Source: Amylostereum areolatum
Lineage: Eukaryota; Basidiomycota; Agaricomycetes; Russulales; Stereaceae
Assembly: GCA_012932865.1 (NCBI GenBank)
Contig: SAXG01000011.1
Location: 744,001-808,000, forward strand
Direction: 5' to 3'
Length of the DNA stretch: 64,000 nucleotides
In this document: positions 30,433 through 40,910 of the stretch, in pieces
Layout of the letters: each line of letters starts with the position of its first letter
Numbering within the stretch: position 1 is the stretch's first letter
Made by a program: the position numbers and the translations under genes
The notes under the pieces: model-generated
The model's input: the letters and a program-made list of their open reading frames with translations, nothing else
Told to the model about the DNA's origin: nothing
Database searches by the model: none

Positions 30433-31640
30433 CCTGGACAGTCTACCCCTACGCCTACCTCGCACCCCTCTCTCCATCTACCTCTGCCGTCTCCACGACG
30501 TTAAAAACTCCCACCACGGACCTCCCGAACGCACCAGTCTTCCTCCCGTTCAACGGAAAGCCGATCACCCCCCGCGACGACGCACCACTCCCCTACCCTT
30601 GGTCCGACGCCGTCACCGTCAACTGCCTCGTCCCTGTACAGAACCTCTGCAAGAAAGATCCCTGGACCGCGCACGGCCTCAACTTCCGCATCTTCGAGTG
30701 GAGGTGGCACAAGGATCACGGTACTGTCGTCCTCGCCCTATACGTCCGGATCACTACGTGCATCAACGTAGATCTCGAACGCCTTGAATTCACCCTCCAC
30801 GCCCCCACCTACCACACATACCTCATCCAAGACGCCCCCAACCCGATCCTCCAAACCAGTTTCACCTCTGTCTCCCAGTTTAACCGCCGGACCCCCGAAT
30901 CCACCCCGCCACCAGTCCTCCGTCCCACCATCAAGGGTAAGACCCTTCGTCGCCGCCACCACGAACATAAGATCCGCCAGGCAGTAAAAGCCGGCTACCT
31001 CACCAAGAAACTCCTCGGCCGTCGCCCCATCGCGGCGGACTTCTTCTAGACCATCATCACGTCCTCCACAGCCCCTCGTCCCCCCACCCCGAACCTTCCC
31101 CCAGGCGTCTTTCGAGACTACTGTCCCGAAGAATACTATATCCTCACCTCGCAGCAGACTAAGGAATCCGTACGTTGGCTGCACGACGAACCAAACCGGC
31201 AACGTCGAGACTGGTACTTCGACGACCGTGACGAACAACCCTACGTTGAAGAATCGGATTTTGCCACCGCTGCGGACGTTCTACAGCGCTTCCTGAACCC
31301 CCCTCCAACCAACTCGCCCCCACCCCGTCGACGTACTGTAATCGAAGTCCCCGAAGGGATCAACCACAACGACACAACTGGGAAGTGGTACGCCTATAGA
31401 CGGAACAAGAACGGAACCCCAGGACGATCAGTAGTTGAGTGGCAGCCCACTTCGTTCAGTCCCGTCCAAGATCACTGGTCGTGGCATCATAACCAGCAAT
31501 TCCTCACCCCCGCCGACTTCCTTGTCGCAAAACAAGTTGAGGACGAAGTTGAAGAAGCAGAAGAACGCCGACGAGAAACCCTACGCCGCCTTGATCAAGA
31601 ACTCGCCCAATCCCTCACCGTCCCCCTCCCCTTCGACAAG
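30433..31640 (+). other. Leader without any ATG, carrying an open frame in phase with gag
   Basis: Reading every base, I find no ATG in any plus-strand frame over 1,208 bp. The frame that leads into gag is open except for one TAG at 31047-31049, present in both copies. Its translation is protein-like: KDPWTAHGLNFRIFEWRWHK, VNLDLE-type beta segments, WYAYRRNKNGTPG, and a charged helix EEAEERRRETLRRLDQELAQ just before the Gag ATG. The left-edge element has a related segment. This suggests an N-terminally extended Gag started at a non-AUG codon, or a former coding region now used as a scanning leader. Confidence 0.6.
30435..30445 (+). other. Self-priming primer-binding site (11 nt)
   Basis: TGGACAGTCTA begins two bases after the LTR end and is the exact reverse complement of TAGACTGTCCA at 30288-30298. 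The complementarity is exactly 11 nt with mismatches on both sides. Self-primed Tf1/sushi-type elements use the first 11 nt of their own mRNA as primer after RNase H cleavage. The inner copy has the same site at 40470-40480. Confidence 0.8.
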
Positions 31641-32666
31641 ATGTCCGACGCCGAATCCAAACCTGCCGTCTCCAAGCGGGAGATCGGCCCCAAGCCAAAG
31701 CCATTCAAAGGCGATAGACGCGACACCCTCCGGTTCTCCCTCGAGCTCCGCATGTTCCTGCGCGTTAACAAGGATGTTTATGCCACAGATGACGCCAAGA
31801 TGATGCTTCTCCTCAGCCTGATGGAGGACGACACGGCGAAAGCCTGGGCCACGCATCGCCGCATGGAACTCTTCGCCGACGAAGACGAGAAGGAAGACGC
31901 CGACACCCTCGACCCCACGCCCCCAACACTCCACTATAGCTCCTACAAAGAGCTCTTCGAGAGGTTTGGCAAAGACTTCGTGCCCGTCGATCCGAAGATA
32001 GAAGCTCAGCGTAAGATCAACGAGCTCGCAATGACCACCCGGGACGTCACTGACTTTATCACCGAGTTTGAGATGCTGGCAACCATGTCAGCGTACGACG
32101 ACGAAGCGCTAATCCACTTTTTCAAGAAGGGACTTCAGCGTGACCTCGGCAAGCAGGTGGCCCGGTCGTACCCGTTCCCCACCAAGCTCGCGGAGTGGAA
32201 GGAGCGCGCCCGCCGCATCAACCACCAGTGGCTCGAAGAGAACCCGGAGAGGAAGAGCAGTCAGTCCAAGGGGGCTGTCGCACTCACCTCGAACGGTTCG
32301 ACCAACGACTCCTCGTCGCGCCGAGTCGGCGCCTTCACCAACACCTCGACCCGCCCTGCAAAGCTGACGGACGACGAGCGCGCAAAGATGATGCGCGAAG
32401 GCAAGTGCTTCATGTGTCGACAAGCCGGTCACGTCTCTCGCGACTGCCCCAACCGCGACTCGAGCGCGCGACGGGTGGGCGCAGTAGAGACTGGGTCCAA
32501 GGCCCCTCCCCTGCCGACGAACACGGCTCCGTCCACTGCGAAAGCAGCTCCCGACCCATCCAAAACCATCGCGGCGATCACTCGCCAGCTGAAGGATCTG
32601 GACGCGGAAGGCAAGGAGCAGGCAGTAGCGCTGTTGAAGGACATCCTGGAATCGCAGGATTTTTGA
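31641..32666 (+). CDS. gag: Gag (341 aa) of outer element
   Basis: The start is the first ATG after the LTR. Capsid-like region: FKGDRRDTLRFSLELRMFL, KAWATHRRME, FGKDFVPVDPKIEAQRKINE, VTDFITEFEMLATMSAYDD and HFFKKGLQRDLG, typical of Ty3/gypsy capsids. A CCHC zinc knuckle, CFMCRQAGHVSRDC, lies near residues 265-278 and binds RNA. The C-terminus is LLKDILESQDF and the stop TGA follows five T residues. The protein forms the cytoplasmic virus-like particle. The inner copy encodes the same 341 residues. Intact. Confidence 0.9.
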   Translation: MSDAESKPAVSKREIGPKPKPFKGDRRDTLRFSLELRMFLRVNKDVYATDDAKMMLLLSLMEDDTAKAWATHRRMELFADEDEKEDADTLDPTPPTLHYSSYKELFERFGKDFVPVDPKIEAQRKINELAMTTRDVTDFITEFEMLATMSAYDDEALIHFFKKGLQRDLGKQVARSYPFPTKLAEWKERARRINHQWLEENPERKSSQSKGAVALTSNGSTNDSSSRRVGAFTNTSTRPAKLTDDERAKMMREGKCFMCRQAGHVSRDCPNRDSSARRVGAVETGSKAPPLPTNTAPSTAKAAPDPSKTIAAITRQLKDLDAEGKEQAVALLKDILESQDF

Positions 32667-34178
32667 AACGCCCCCCAGTCGCGTCGTCTGGTGGAGGCAA
32701 AGGACTTTTGGTATCATCGTCGAATCGTTTCGCTGTATTATCATCCATGCATACCTGTGAGCAATCGTATCCCCCGTGTTTGTATCTGTCTACTGTCACC
32801 AAGAACAGGCAAACACCATCGATCACGCTCAAAGTCAAGCTGATCGGACGAGTTACCAAAAGAGAAATCGACGCAGACGCGCTGCTTGATAGCGGCGCAG
32901 AAGGAATTATCCTGAACCGAAGCTTCGTTGAACGCAAGAAGCTCACCACAAGAAAACTAGAAAACCCGTTCCCCGTGCGTAATGTGGACGGCACCGAGAA
33001 CATCATGGGCTGGGTACACGACACAACGACCCAGCGGATCCGGATATACTCGCAAGATTCAAAGGCGTACCATGAGGAAGAAGCTGAGTTCTTCATCACC
33101 GACATCGGCGATCATGACATGATCCTTGGAACAGACTGGCTCGATGAGCACAATCCAACCATAGACTGGCAACGAGACCGTGTTGACATGCTCCGCTGCC
33201 CTCCCTCATGCACTCTGTCCAAACCCCCTGTGACGAACCTCGCAACCAAGCCACGGAAACCATCATCGGTCCAATCACAGCGTAAGGTTGAAGCGGGTAA
33301 AACCCCGAGGACACCTCTCGTCGTGGACGATCCCTTCCCAGAGCCGACATATGTGTCCTGGACCCCAGTCCCCACTTATGTTATTCCTGCACGCAGAGTC
33401 AAAGGTGTTCGCGTCCGCACGGTCCATCGCTCCCCTCTACCCGCACGACTCTTCACTGAAGACGACGACGAGCGGCCCATGGTATTCCGAGACTGGGAGA
33501 TCAATGGACTACGCCGCGCCGGAATCCTCCCTGAAACCGATGGTCCTAATCCAGATGCAATACCCATCCGCGCGGGCTTTACAAAAGCGCAGGAGCTTGC
33601 AGAGCATTCAAAAGAGAACGCACGCCCGCAAACCTTTGAAGACTTAGTCCCCCCGCCGTACCGCGACTTTGCGCCTGTATTCGACAAGAAAACCTCCGAG
33701 CGACTTCCTGACCGACGGCCATGGGACCATGCTATCGACATGAAAGACGGCTTTGAACCCAAACCGTGCAAGATCTACCCCCTCTCACCTTCCGAGCAGA
33801 TCGAACTCGACACCTTCCTCGACGACCACCTGAAGAAGGGCTATATCCGCCCATCGAAGTCACCTCAGGCGAGTCCGTTCTTCTTTGTGAAGAAAAAGGA
33901 TGGAAAGCTGCGTCCCGTACAGGACTATCGAGAATTAAACAAGGGCACTGTCAAGAATGAATACCCCTTGCCACTGATCTCTGAAATTGTCGACCGTCTC
34001 AAAGGTGCAAAGATCTTCTCCAAGATGGATGTTCGCTGGGGCTACAACAATGTCCGCATCAAGGAAGGCGACGAGTGGAAGGCTGCGTTCAAGACGAATC
34101 GCGGTCTCTTCGAACCTACGGTGATGTTTTTCGGGCTTATGAACTCCCCTGCGACATTTCAGGCAATGATGAATGAAC
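32665..34178 (+). pseudogene. pol: Pol part 1 of outer element: protease and N-terminal RT
   Basis: Frame -1 relative to gag, open from upstream of the gag stop. Aspartic protease motif LLDSGAEGIILN (near 32885), later DMILGTDWLDEHNP. A linker follows, then the RT start: [67 protein letters not shown] and [17 protein letters not shown]. The frame is cut at 34178 by the inner element and resumes at 40911. An ATG in this frame at 32747 could allow separate initiation; otherwise -1 frameshifting at the T-run/stop would give Gag-Pol. Confidence 0.9.
34174..34178. repeat. Target-site duplication of inner element (TGAAC)
   Basis: TGAAC at 34174-34178 and again at 40906-40910 flanks the inner element exactly. 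It proves integration rather than assembly-level inversion of one copy. Confidence 0.95.
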
Positions 34179-34598
34179 TGTCAGAAACGCAGTTTATGAG
34201 ACCGATGAACCGCCTAAGTCGCGACGATGGGAGGAGCGAGAAGAAAATAGATTCGAGGGTGCCGGGGTCTAGGGTAGTGCAACGTGCGCTACAGTACCGT
34301 ATGACGAGATGGACAGTCTAGGGAAAAGGGAAGAGAAACACTGTCCTTATATACAAGTGGGAACGATGGTGCGATGCGATGCGATAGTGGTGCGAGCGGG
34401 GGGAACAATAGGAAAGGAGTCATGGGGCGGAGGACGAAGGTCCGGAGCAGTGATGTCATAGATAAGGATGCGGAATCCCGCTCGGAAGTCCGGGCAATGA
34501 CGTCATTGAAGCATGTGATGCAAGGGAAAGTCATGTGCCGTGACACGTCGCGTGTACGAGGTCTGCAAACGAAGAGAGAAATGGAGCGATCCGTGACA
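34179..34598 (-). repeat. 3' LTR of inner element, diverged (420 bp)
   Basis: Differs from the other three LTRs by four substitutions and two small deletions (one base near 34209; two bases near 34247). The other three LTRs are identical to each other. It overlaps the end of the integrase frame, which stops at 34531. Confidence 0.9.
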
Positions 34599-36282
34599 TT
34601 ACCCCCCCTTTAAGACGTGCTTTCGCCTGGAGCGCGATGTCATCTGCAAGGGTAGATGCGAGAAAATCGTCAAAGGAGATGCCGAGGGAACGCACAGGGC
34701 GGGGCGCGTTTGGATGGCGTTTGTGGAAGGTGTCGATCATGTCGGTGACCTTTGAGAGCGAGGAGCGAGGGAGCCAGGTATTCTCGGAGTCAGGATAGCC
34801 TGCCCACTTGACGAGGTATTGTATGCCTTTCTTGTTGCGGGTCGGCTTCGAGTCGATGATGTCTTCAACGTCATATTCTTCTTCGTCATCAACGAGGTCA
34901 GGCGGCGGTTGTTCATAGTTTGGACCATGTGCCGTTGTCTCCTTGTACGCGGTGAGCAGCGAAGCATGGAAGACTGGGTGGATTCTCCACGTCTTCGGCA
35001 GCTTCAGGCGGTAGTTCACTGGGCTAATGACGTCAACGATCTCGAAGGGTCCAAATCGTTTGGCAGCAAGCTTAGCTTTCGGCCTCGTCGTCTTCAGGTT
35101 TTTGCCTTCGAGCCAGACCTTGTCTCCAATGGCGAACAGTGTCGATTTGCTGATCGTGTCACCATTGTAGTGCTTCATTAAGTCCGATGCGAGGGCAAGG
35201 CTGGCTTTGATCTCTTGTCGGACTTCTTCAAGTTGACGGAGGCGTTCTTCAACTGCAGGGACCTTTGAGGACGGGTTTACGGATGGGTACATCTTGGGGA
35301 GGAAGCCGTAGAGGACTTCAAAGGGAGCCTTTCCAGTAGCTGCATGGGTGCGAGAGTTGTGAGAAAACTCGAAGAAGGGCAACCACTTCACCCAGTCGTC
35401 TTGACGGTAGTTGCAGAATACTCGCAGGAACTGCTCGAGGTTCTGGTTCTCGCGTTCGGTTTGGCCGTCTGTCTGTGGGTGATATGCTGTGCTGAGGGCG
35501 GACTTGATCCCGAGCTTCTCGTTGAGTGTACGCATCACCTGTCCAGCAAATTGGGGTCCATGATCCGAGATGATCTTGTCTGCTAAGCCGTAGTGTCGGT
35601 ATACCTTATCGAAGAGAATGTCGGCCGTGCCATCGCTGGTGATCTTCGTTGTACATGGGGTGGTAACCACCATCTTGGTGAGGCGATCGACCACGACATT
35701 GACGGCGTTATAGCCTTCGCAGTCAGGGAGTTCGACGATGAAGTCGGTGGAGATGACGCCAAATGGTCGATCGGGTACTTCGTTTGGGATCATGTCGACG
35801 TGGGGTCGGCTGCTCTGTGTCTTCGTCGACTGGCAGGTTGCGCATCCTGCTACAAAGTCGCGGACAAAGACAGACATGCCAGGCCACCAATATTCACGAC
35901 TCACAAGCTCGTAAGTCTTGAAGCGACCGGGATGTCCAGCCAGGGGCGATTCATGGTACATTTTGACAATGTCGCGTCGCAACTCGTCGTCTGCAGGGAC
36001 ATATACCTTTCCTCTAAACAGGACCAGGCCTTCTTCGTAGTTCCACTCTTGAAGGTTCTTGACAAGTGTACGTGGTCCGTTTCGTAAGATGGCGTCCAGG
36101 GCTTGAACGACCTCGATGTCCTTGGTTTTGCAGTCGCGGATGCGTCGTCGGAGTTCGACATCACCGAGGGAGGTTACTGCTCCTGGCCTTGTTGCGCGTA
36201 CTTGGAAGTACTTGGGGTCAAGCAAGACGCGCTCCTTGTTGTCGTTTTCAACACCATCCTTGTGATCGGGTCGTCGAGACGT
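34531..36282 (-). pseudogene. pol: Integrase and chromodomain region of inner element
   Basis: The same 564-codon stretch as in the outer copy (41421-43115), preceded by the residual [14 protein letters not shown] linker. Zinc-binding HHCC: HESPLAGHPGRF..CATC. The DDE triad lies in STDFI, SDHGPQFAG and QTERENQ. A GPF module (KRFGPFEIVD) and a chromodomain (YLVKWAGYPDSENTWLP) follow. It inserts cDNA into chromatin; the chromodomain may read histone marks. It is out of frame with RT because of the RNase H deletion, so it could be made only by frameshift or internal initiation. Confidence 0.9.
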
Positions 36283-38252
36283 GCATGACCAAGACGGGGG
36301 AGGAAGTAAACGCAGCTTTCAGTGCGTCAAACGCAGTTTGGCAGTCCGTCGACCAGTCCCATGTGCAGTCCTTCTTTGTCAGATCAAATAGGGGCCGTGC
36401 CACCTTGGAGAAGTCCTTGATGAAACGTCGGTAGAAGTTGCCAAAGCCGAGGAAGGATTGCACATCTTTGACCGTTCGTGGTGTCGGCCAGTCCTGAATA
36501 CCTGCTACCTTGATGGGGTCCATAGTGATCTTGTCGTGCGAGATGATGAGTCCGAGGTATTCGACAGAGTCTTGTTCAAAGACACATTTCTCCGGTTTGA
36601 GGAAGAGGTCGTTGTCTTGCAAACGCTGCAGAACCTGCCGCACTATGGCACGGTGTTCGTCCATGGTGCGAGTGAACACCAAGATGTCGTCCATGTAGAT
36701 GATGACCTTGCCCGAGTCGATGAGATCCTTGAACAGTTCATTCATCATTGCCTGAAATGTCGCAGGGGAGTTCATAAGCCCGAAAAACATCACCGTAGGT
36801 TCGAAGAGACCGCGATTCGTCTTGAACGCAGCCTTCCACTCGTCGCCTTCCTTGATGCGGACATTGTTGTAGCCCCAGCGGACATCCATCTTGGAGAAGA
36901 TCTTTGCACCTTTGAGACGGTCGACAATTTCAGAGATCAGTGGCAAGGGGTATTCGTTCTTGACAGTGCCCTTGTTTAGTTCTCGATAGTCCTGTACAGG
37001 ACGCAGCTTCCCATCCTTTTTCTTCACAAAGAAGAACGGACTCGCCTGAGGTGACTTCGATGGGCGGATATAGCCCTTCTTCAGGTGGTCGTCGAGGAAG
37101 GTGTCGAGTTCGATCTGCTCGGAAGGTGAGAGGGGGTAGATCTTGCACGGTTTGGGTTCAAAGCCGTCTTTCATGTCGATAGCATGGTCCCATGGCCGTC
37201 GGTCAGGAAGTCGCTCGGAGGTTTTCTTGTCGAATACAGGCGCAAAGTCGCGGTACGGCGGGGGGGACTAAGTCTTCAAAGGTTTGCGGGCGTGCGTTCT
37301 CTTTTGAATGCTCTGCAAGCTCCTGCGCTTTTGTAAAGCCCGCGCGGATGGGTATTGCATCTGGATTAGGACCATCGGTTTCAGGGAGGATTCCGGCGCG
37401 GCGTAGTCCATTGATCTCCCAGTCTCGGAATACCATGGGCCGCTCGTCGTCGTCTTCAGTGAAGAGTCGTGCGGGTAGAGGGGAGCGATGGACCGTGCGG
37501 ACGCGAACACCTTTGACTCTGCGTGCAGGAATAACATAAGTGGGGACTGGGGTCCAGGACACATATGTCGGCTCTGGGAAGGGATCGTCCACGACGAGAG
37601 GTGTCCTCGGGGTTTTACCCGCTTCAACCTTACGCTGTGATTGGACCGATGATGGTTTCCGTGGCTTGGTTGCGAGGTTCGTCACAGGGGGTTTGGACAG
37701 AGTGCATGAGGGAGGGCAGCGGAGCATGTCAACACGGTCTCGTTGCCAGTCTATGGTTGGATTGTGCTCATCGAGCCAGTCTGTTCCAAGGATCATGTCA
37801 TGATCGCCGATGTCGGTGATGAAGAACTCAGCTTCTTCCTCATGGTACGCCTTTGAATCTTGCGAGTATATCCGGATCCGCTGGGTCGTTGTGTCGTGTA
37901 CCCAGCCCATGATGTTCTCGGTGCCGTCCACATTACGCACGGGGAACGGGTTTTCTAGTTTTCTTGTGGTGAGCTTCTTGCGTTCAACGAAGCTTCGGTT
38001 CAGGATAATTCCTTCTGCGCCGCTATCAAGCAGCGCGTCTGCGTCGATTTCTCTTTTGGTAACTCGTCCGATCAGCTTGACTTTGAGCGTGATCGATGGT
38101 GTTTGCCTGTTCTTGGTGACAGTAGACAGATACAAACACGGGGGATACGATTGCTCACAGGTATGCATGGATGATAATACAGCGAAACGATTCGACGATG
38201 ATACCAAAAGTCCTTTGCCTCCACCAGACGACGCGACTGGGGGGCGTTTCAA
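36283..38252 (-). pseudogene. pol: Protease-RT region of inner element, frameshifted
   Basis: The first part reads as the outer copy through the protease and linker. At the C-run (G-run 37260-37266 on the plus strand) there are seven bases against six in the outer copy, so the frame is lost at the VPPP codons and picked up again from 37174 ([14 protein letters not shown]). RT continues through the YMDD active site and ends at the RNase H deletion near 36281. Five silent differences from the outer copy cluster in about 130 bp (36876-37003). Confidence 0.85.
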
Positions 38253-39274
38253 AAATCCTGCGATTCCAGGATGTCCTTCAACAGCGCTACTGCCTGCTCC
38301 TTGCCTTCCGCGTCCAGATCCTTCAGCTGGCGAGTGATCGCCGCGATGGTTTTGGATGGGTCGGGAGCTGCTTTCGCAGTGGACGGAGCCGTGTTCGTCG
38401 GCAGGGGAGGGGCCTTGGACCCAGTCTCTACTGCGCCCACCCGTCGCGCGCTCGAGTCGCGGTTGGGGCAGTCGCGAGAGACGTGACCGGCTTGTCGACA
38501 CATGAAGCACTTGCCTTCGCGCATCATCTTTGCGCGCTCGTCGTCCGTCAGCTTTGCAGGGCGGGTCGAGGTGTTGGTGAAGGCGCCGACTCGGCGCGAC
38601 GAGGAGTCGTTGGTCGAACCGTTCGAGGTGAGTGCGACAGCCCCCTTGGACTGACTGCTCTTCCTCTCCGGGTTCTCTTCGAGCCACTGGTGGTTGATGC
38701 GGCGGGCGCGCTCCTTCCACTCCGCGAGCTTGGTGGGGAACGGGTACGACCGGGCCACCTGCTTGCCGAGGTCACGCTGAAGTCCCTTCTTGAAAAAGTG
38801 GATTAGCGCTTCGTCGTCGTACGCTGACATGGTTGCCAGCATCTCAAACTCGGTGATAAAGTCAGTGACGTCCCGGGTGGTCATTGCGAGCTCGTTGATC
38901 TTACGCTGAGCTTCTATCTTCGGATCGACGGGCACGAAGTCTTTGCCAAACCTCTCGAAGAGCTCTTTGTAGGAGCTATAGTGGAGTGTTGGGGGCGTGG
39001 GGTCGAGGGTGTCGGCGTCTTCCTTCTCGTCTTCGTCGGCGAAGAGTTCCATGCGGCGATGCGTGGCCCAGGCTTTCGCCGTGTCGTCCTCCATCAGGCT
39101 GAGGAGAAGCATCATCTTGGCGTCATCTGTGGCATAAACATCCTTGTTAACGCGCAGGAACATGCGGAGCTCGAGGGAGAACCGGAGGGTGTCGCGTCTA
39201 TCGCCTTTGAATGGCTTTGGCTTGGGGCCGATCTCCCGCTTGGAGACGGCAGGTTTGGATTCGGCGTCGGACAT
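38249..39274 (-). CDS. gag: Gag (341 aa) of inner element
   Basis: Translation identical to the outer Gag, with the CCHC knuckle CFMCRQAGHVSRDC. Intact start and stop; the same five T residues precede the TGA. As the only intact long frame of the inner copy, it could still supply capsid. Confidence 0.9.
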   Translation of the reverse strand: MSDAESKPAVSKREIGPKPKPFKGDRRDTLRFSLELRMFLRVNKDVYATDDAKMMLLLSLMEDDTAKAWATHRRMELFADEDEKEDADTLDPTPPTLHYSSYKELFERFGKDFVPVDPKIEAQRKINELAMTTRDVTDFITEFEMLATMSAYDDEALIHFFKKGLQRDLGKQVARSYPFPTKLAEWKERARRINHQWLEENPERKSSQSKGAVALTSNGSTNDSSSRRVGAFTNTSTRPAKLTDDERAKMMREGKCFMCRQAGHVSRDCPNRDSSARRVGAVETGSKAPPLPTNTAPSTAKAAPDPSKTIAAITRQLKDLDAEGKEQAVALLKDILESQDF

Positions 39275-40482
39275 CTTGTCGAAGGGGAGGGGGACGGTGA
39301 GGGATTGGGCGAGTTCTTGATCAAGGCGGCGTAGGGTTTCTCGTCGGCGTTCTTCTGCTTCTTCAACTTCGTCCTCAACTTGTTTTGCGACAAGGAAGTC
39401 GGCGGGGGTGAGGAATTGCTGGTTATGATGCCACGACCAGTGATCTTGGACGGGACTGAACGAAGTGGGCTGCCACTCAACTACTGATCGTCCTGGGGTT
39501 CCGTTCTTGTTCCGTCTATAGGCGTACCACTTCCCAGTTGTGTCGTTGTGGTTGATCCCTTCGGGGACTTCGATTACAGTACGTCGACGGGGTGGGGGCG
39601 AGTTGGTTGGAGGGGGGTTCAGGAAGCGCTGTAGAACGTCCGCAGCGGTGGCAAAATCCGATTCTTCAACGTAGGGTTGTTCGTCACGGTCGTCGAAGTA
39701 CCAGTCTCGACGTTGCCGGTTTGGTTCGTCGTGCAGCCAACGTACGGATTCCTTAGTCTGCTGCGAGGTGAGGATATAGTATTCTTCGGGACAGTAGTCT
39801 CGAAAGACGCCTGGGGGAAGGTTCGGGGTGGGGGGACGAGGGGCTGTGGAGGACGTGATGATGGTCTAGAAGAAGTCCGCCGCGATGGGGCGACGGCCGA
39901 GGAGTTTCTTGGTGAGGTAGCCGGCTTTTACTGCCTGGCGGATCTTATGTTCGTGGTGGCGGCGACGAAGGGTCTTACCCTTGATGGTGGGACGGAGGAC
40001 TGGTGGCGGGGTGGATTCGGGGGTCCGGCGGTTAAACTGGGAGACAGAGGTGAAACTGGTTTGGAGGATCGGGTTGGGGGCGTCTTGGATGAGGTATGTG
40101 TGGTAGGTGGGGGCGTGGAGGGTGAATTCAAGGCGTTCGAGATCTACGTTGATGCACGTAGTGATCCGGACGTATAGGGCGAGGACGACAGTACCGTGAT
40201 CCTTGTGCCACCTCCACTCGAAGATGCGGAAGTTGAGGCCGTGCGCGGTCCAGGGATCTTTCTTGCAGAGGTTCTGTACAGGGACGAGGCAGTTGACGGT
40301 GACGGCGTCGGACCAAGGGTAGGGGAGTGGTGCGTCGTCGCGGGGGGTGATCGGCTTTCCGTTGAACGGGAGGAAGACTGGTGCGTTCGGGAGGTCCGTG
40401 GTGGGAGTTTTTAACGTCGTGGAGACGGCAGAGGTAGATGGAGAGAGGGGTGCGAGGTAGGCGTAGGGGTAGACTGTCCAGG
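39275..40482 (-). other. Leader and gag-phase frame of inner element
   Basis: Equivalent of 30433-31640. It has the same TAG (39868-39866 on the minus strand) and primer site (40480-40470). No differences from the outer copy were noticed. Confidence 0.7.
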
Positions 40483-40905
40483 TGTCAGAAACGCAGTTTA
40501 TGAGACCGATGAAACCGCCTAAGTCGCGACGATGGGAGGAGCGAGAAGAAACAATAGATTTGAGAGTGCCGGGGTCTAGGGTAGTGCAACGTGCGCTACA
40601 GTACCGTATGACGAGATGGACAGTCTAGGGAAAAGGGAAGAGAAACACTGTCCTTATATACAAGTGGGAACGATGGTGCGATGCGATGCGATAGTGGTGC
40701 GAGCGGGGGGAACAATAGGAAAGGAGTCATGGGGCGGAGGATGAAGGTCCGGAGCAGTGATGTCATAGATAAGGATGCGGAACCCCGCTCGGAAGTCCGG
40801 GCAATGACGTCATTGAAGCATGTGATGCAAGGGAAAGTCATGTGCCGTGACACGTCGCGTGTACGAGGTCTGCAAACGAAGAGAGAAATGGAGCGATCCG
40901 TGACA
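40483..40905 (-). repeat. 5' LTR of inner element (423 bp)
   Basis: TGTCA/TGACA ends; identical by eye to both outer LTRs. Followed at 40906 by the second TGAAC copy. Confidence 0.95.
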
Positions 40906-40910
40906 TGAAC

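Larger units (their letters stand above)
34179..40905 (-). mobile_element. Inner Ty3/gypsy element, same family, inserted head-on (6,727 bp)
   Basis: Complete element on the minus strand: 5' LTR 40483-40905, primer site 40470-40480, leader, gag 39274-38249, pol with a 1-base insertion, integrase/chromodomain, and 3' LTR 34179-34598. Relative to the outer copy the only net length changes are one extra C near 37260-37266 and 3 bases missing from the 3' LTR (6,729 + 1 - 3 = 6,727). It shares the TAG in the leader and the RNase H deletion with the outer copy. Confidence 0.95.

Noticed and set aside
32195..32664. Separate gene in the second frame overlapping gag
   Set aside because: It is the upstream extension of the pol frame inside gag. 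Composition is Arg/Ser-rich shadow translation, not a separate domain.
39677..40177. 166-codon open frame antisense to the retroelement leader
   Set aside because: Same frame appears at 30738-31238 in the other copy; it is the complement of the leader frame and has no recognised family.
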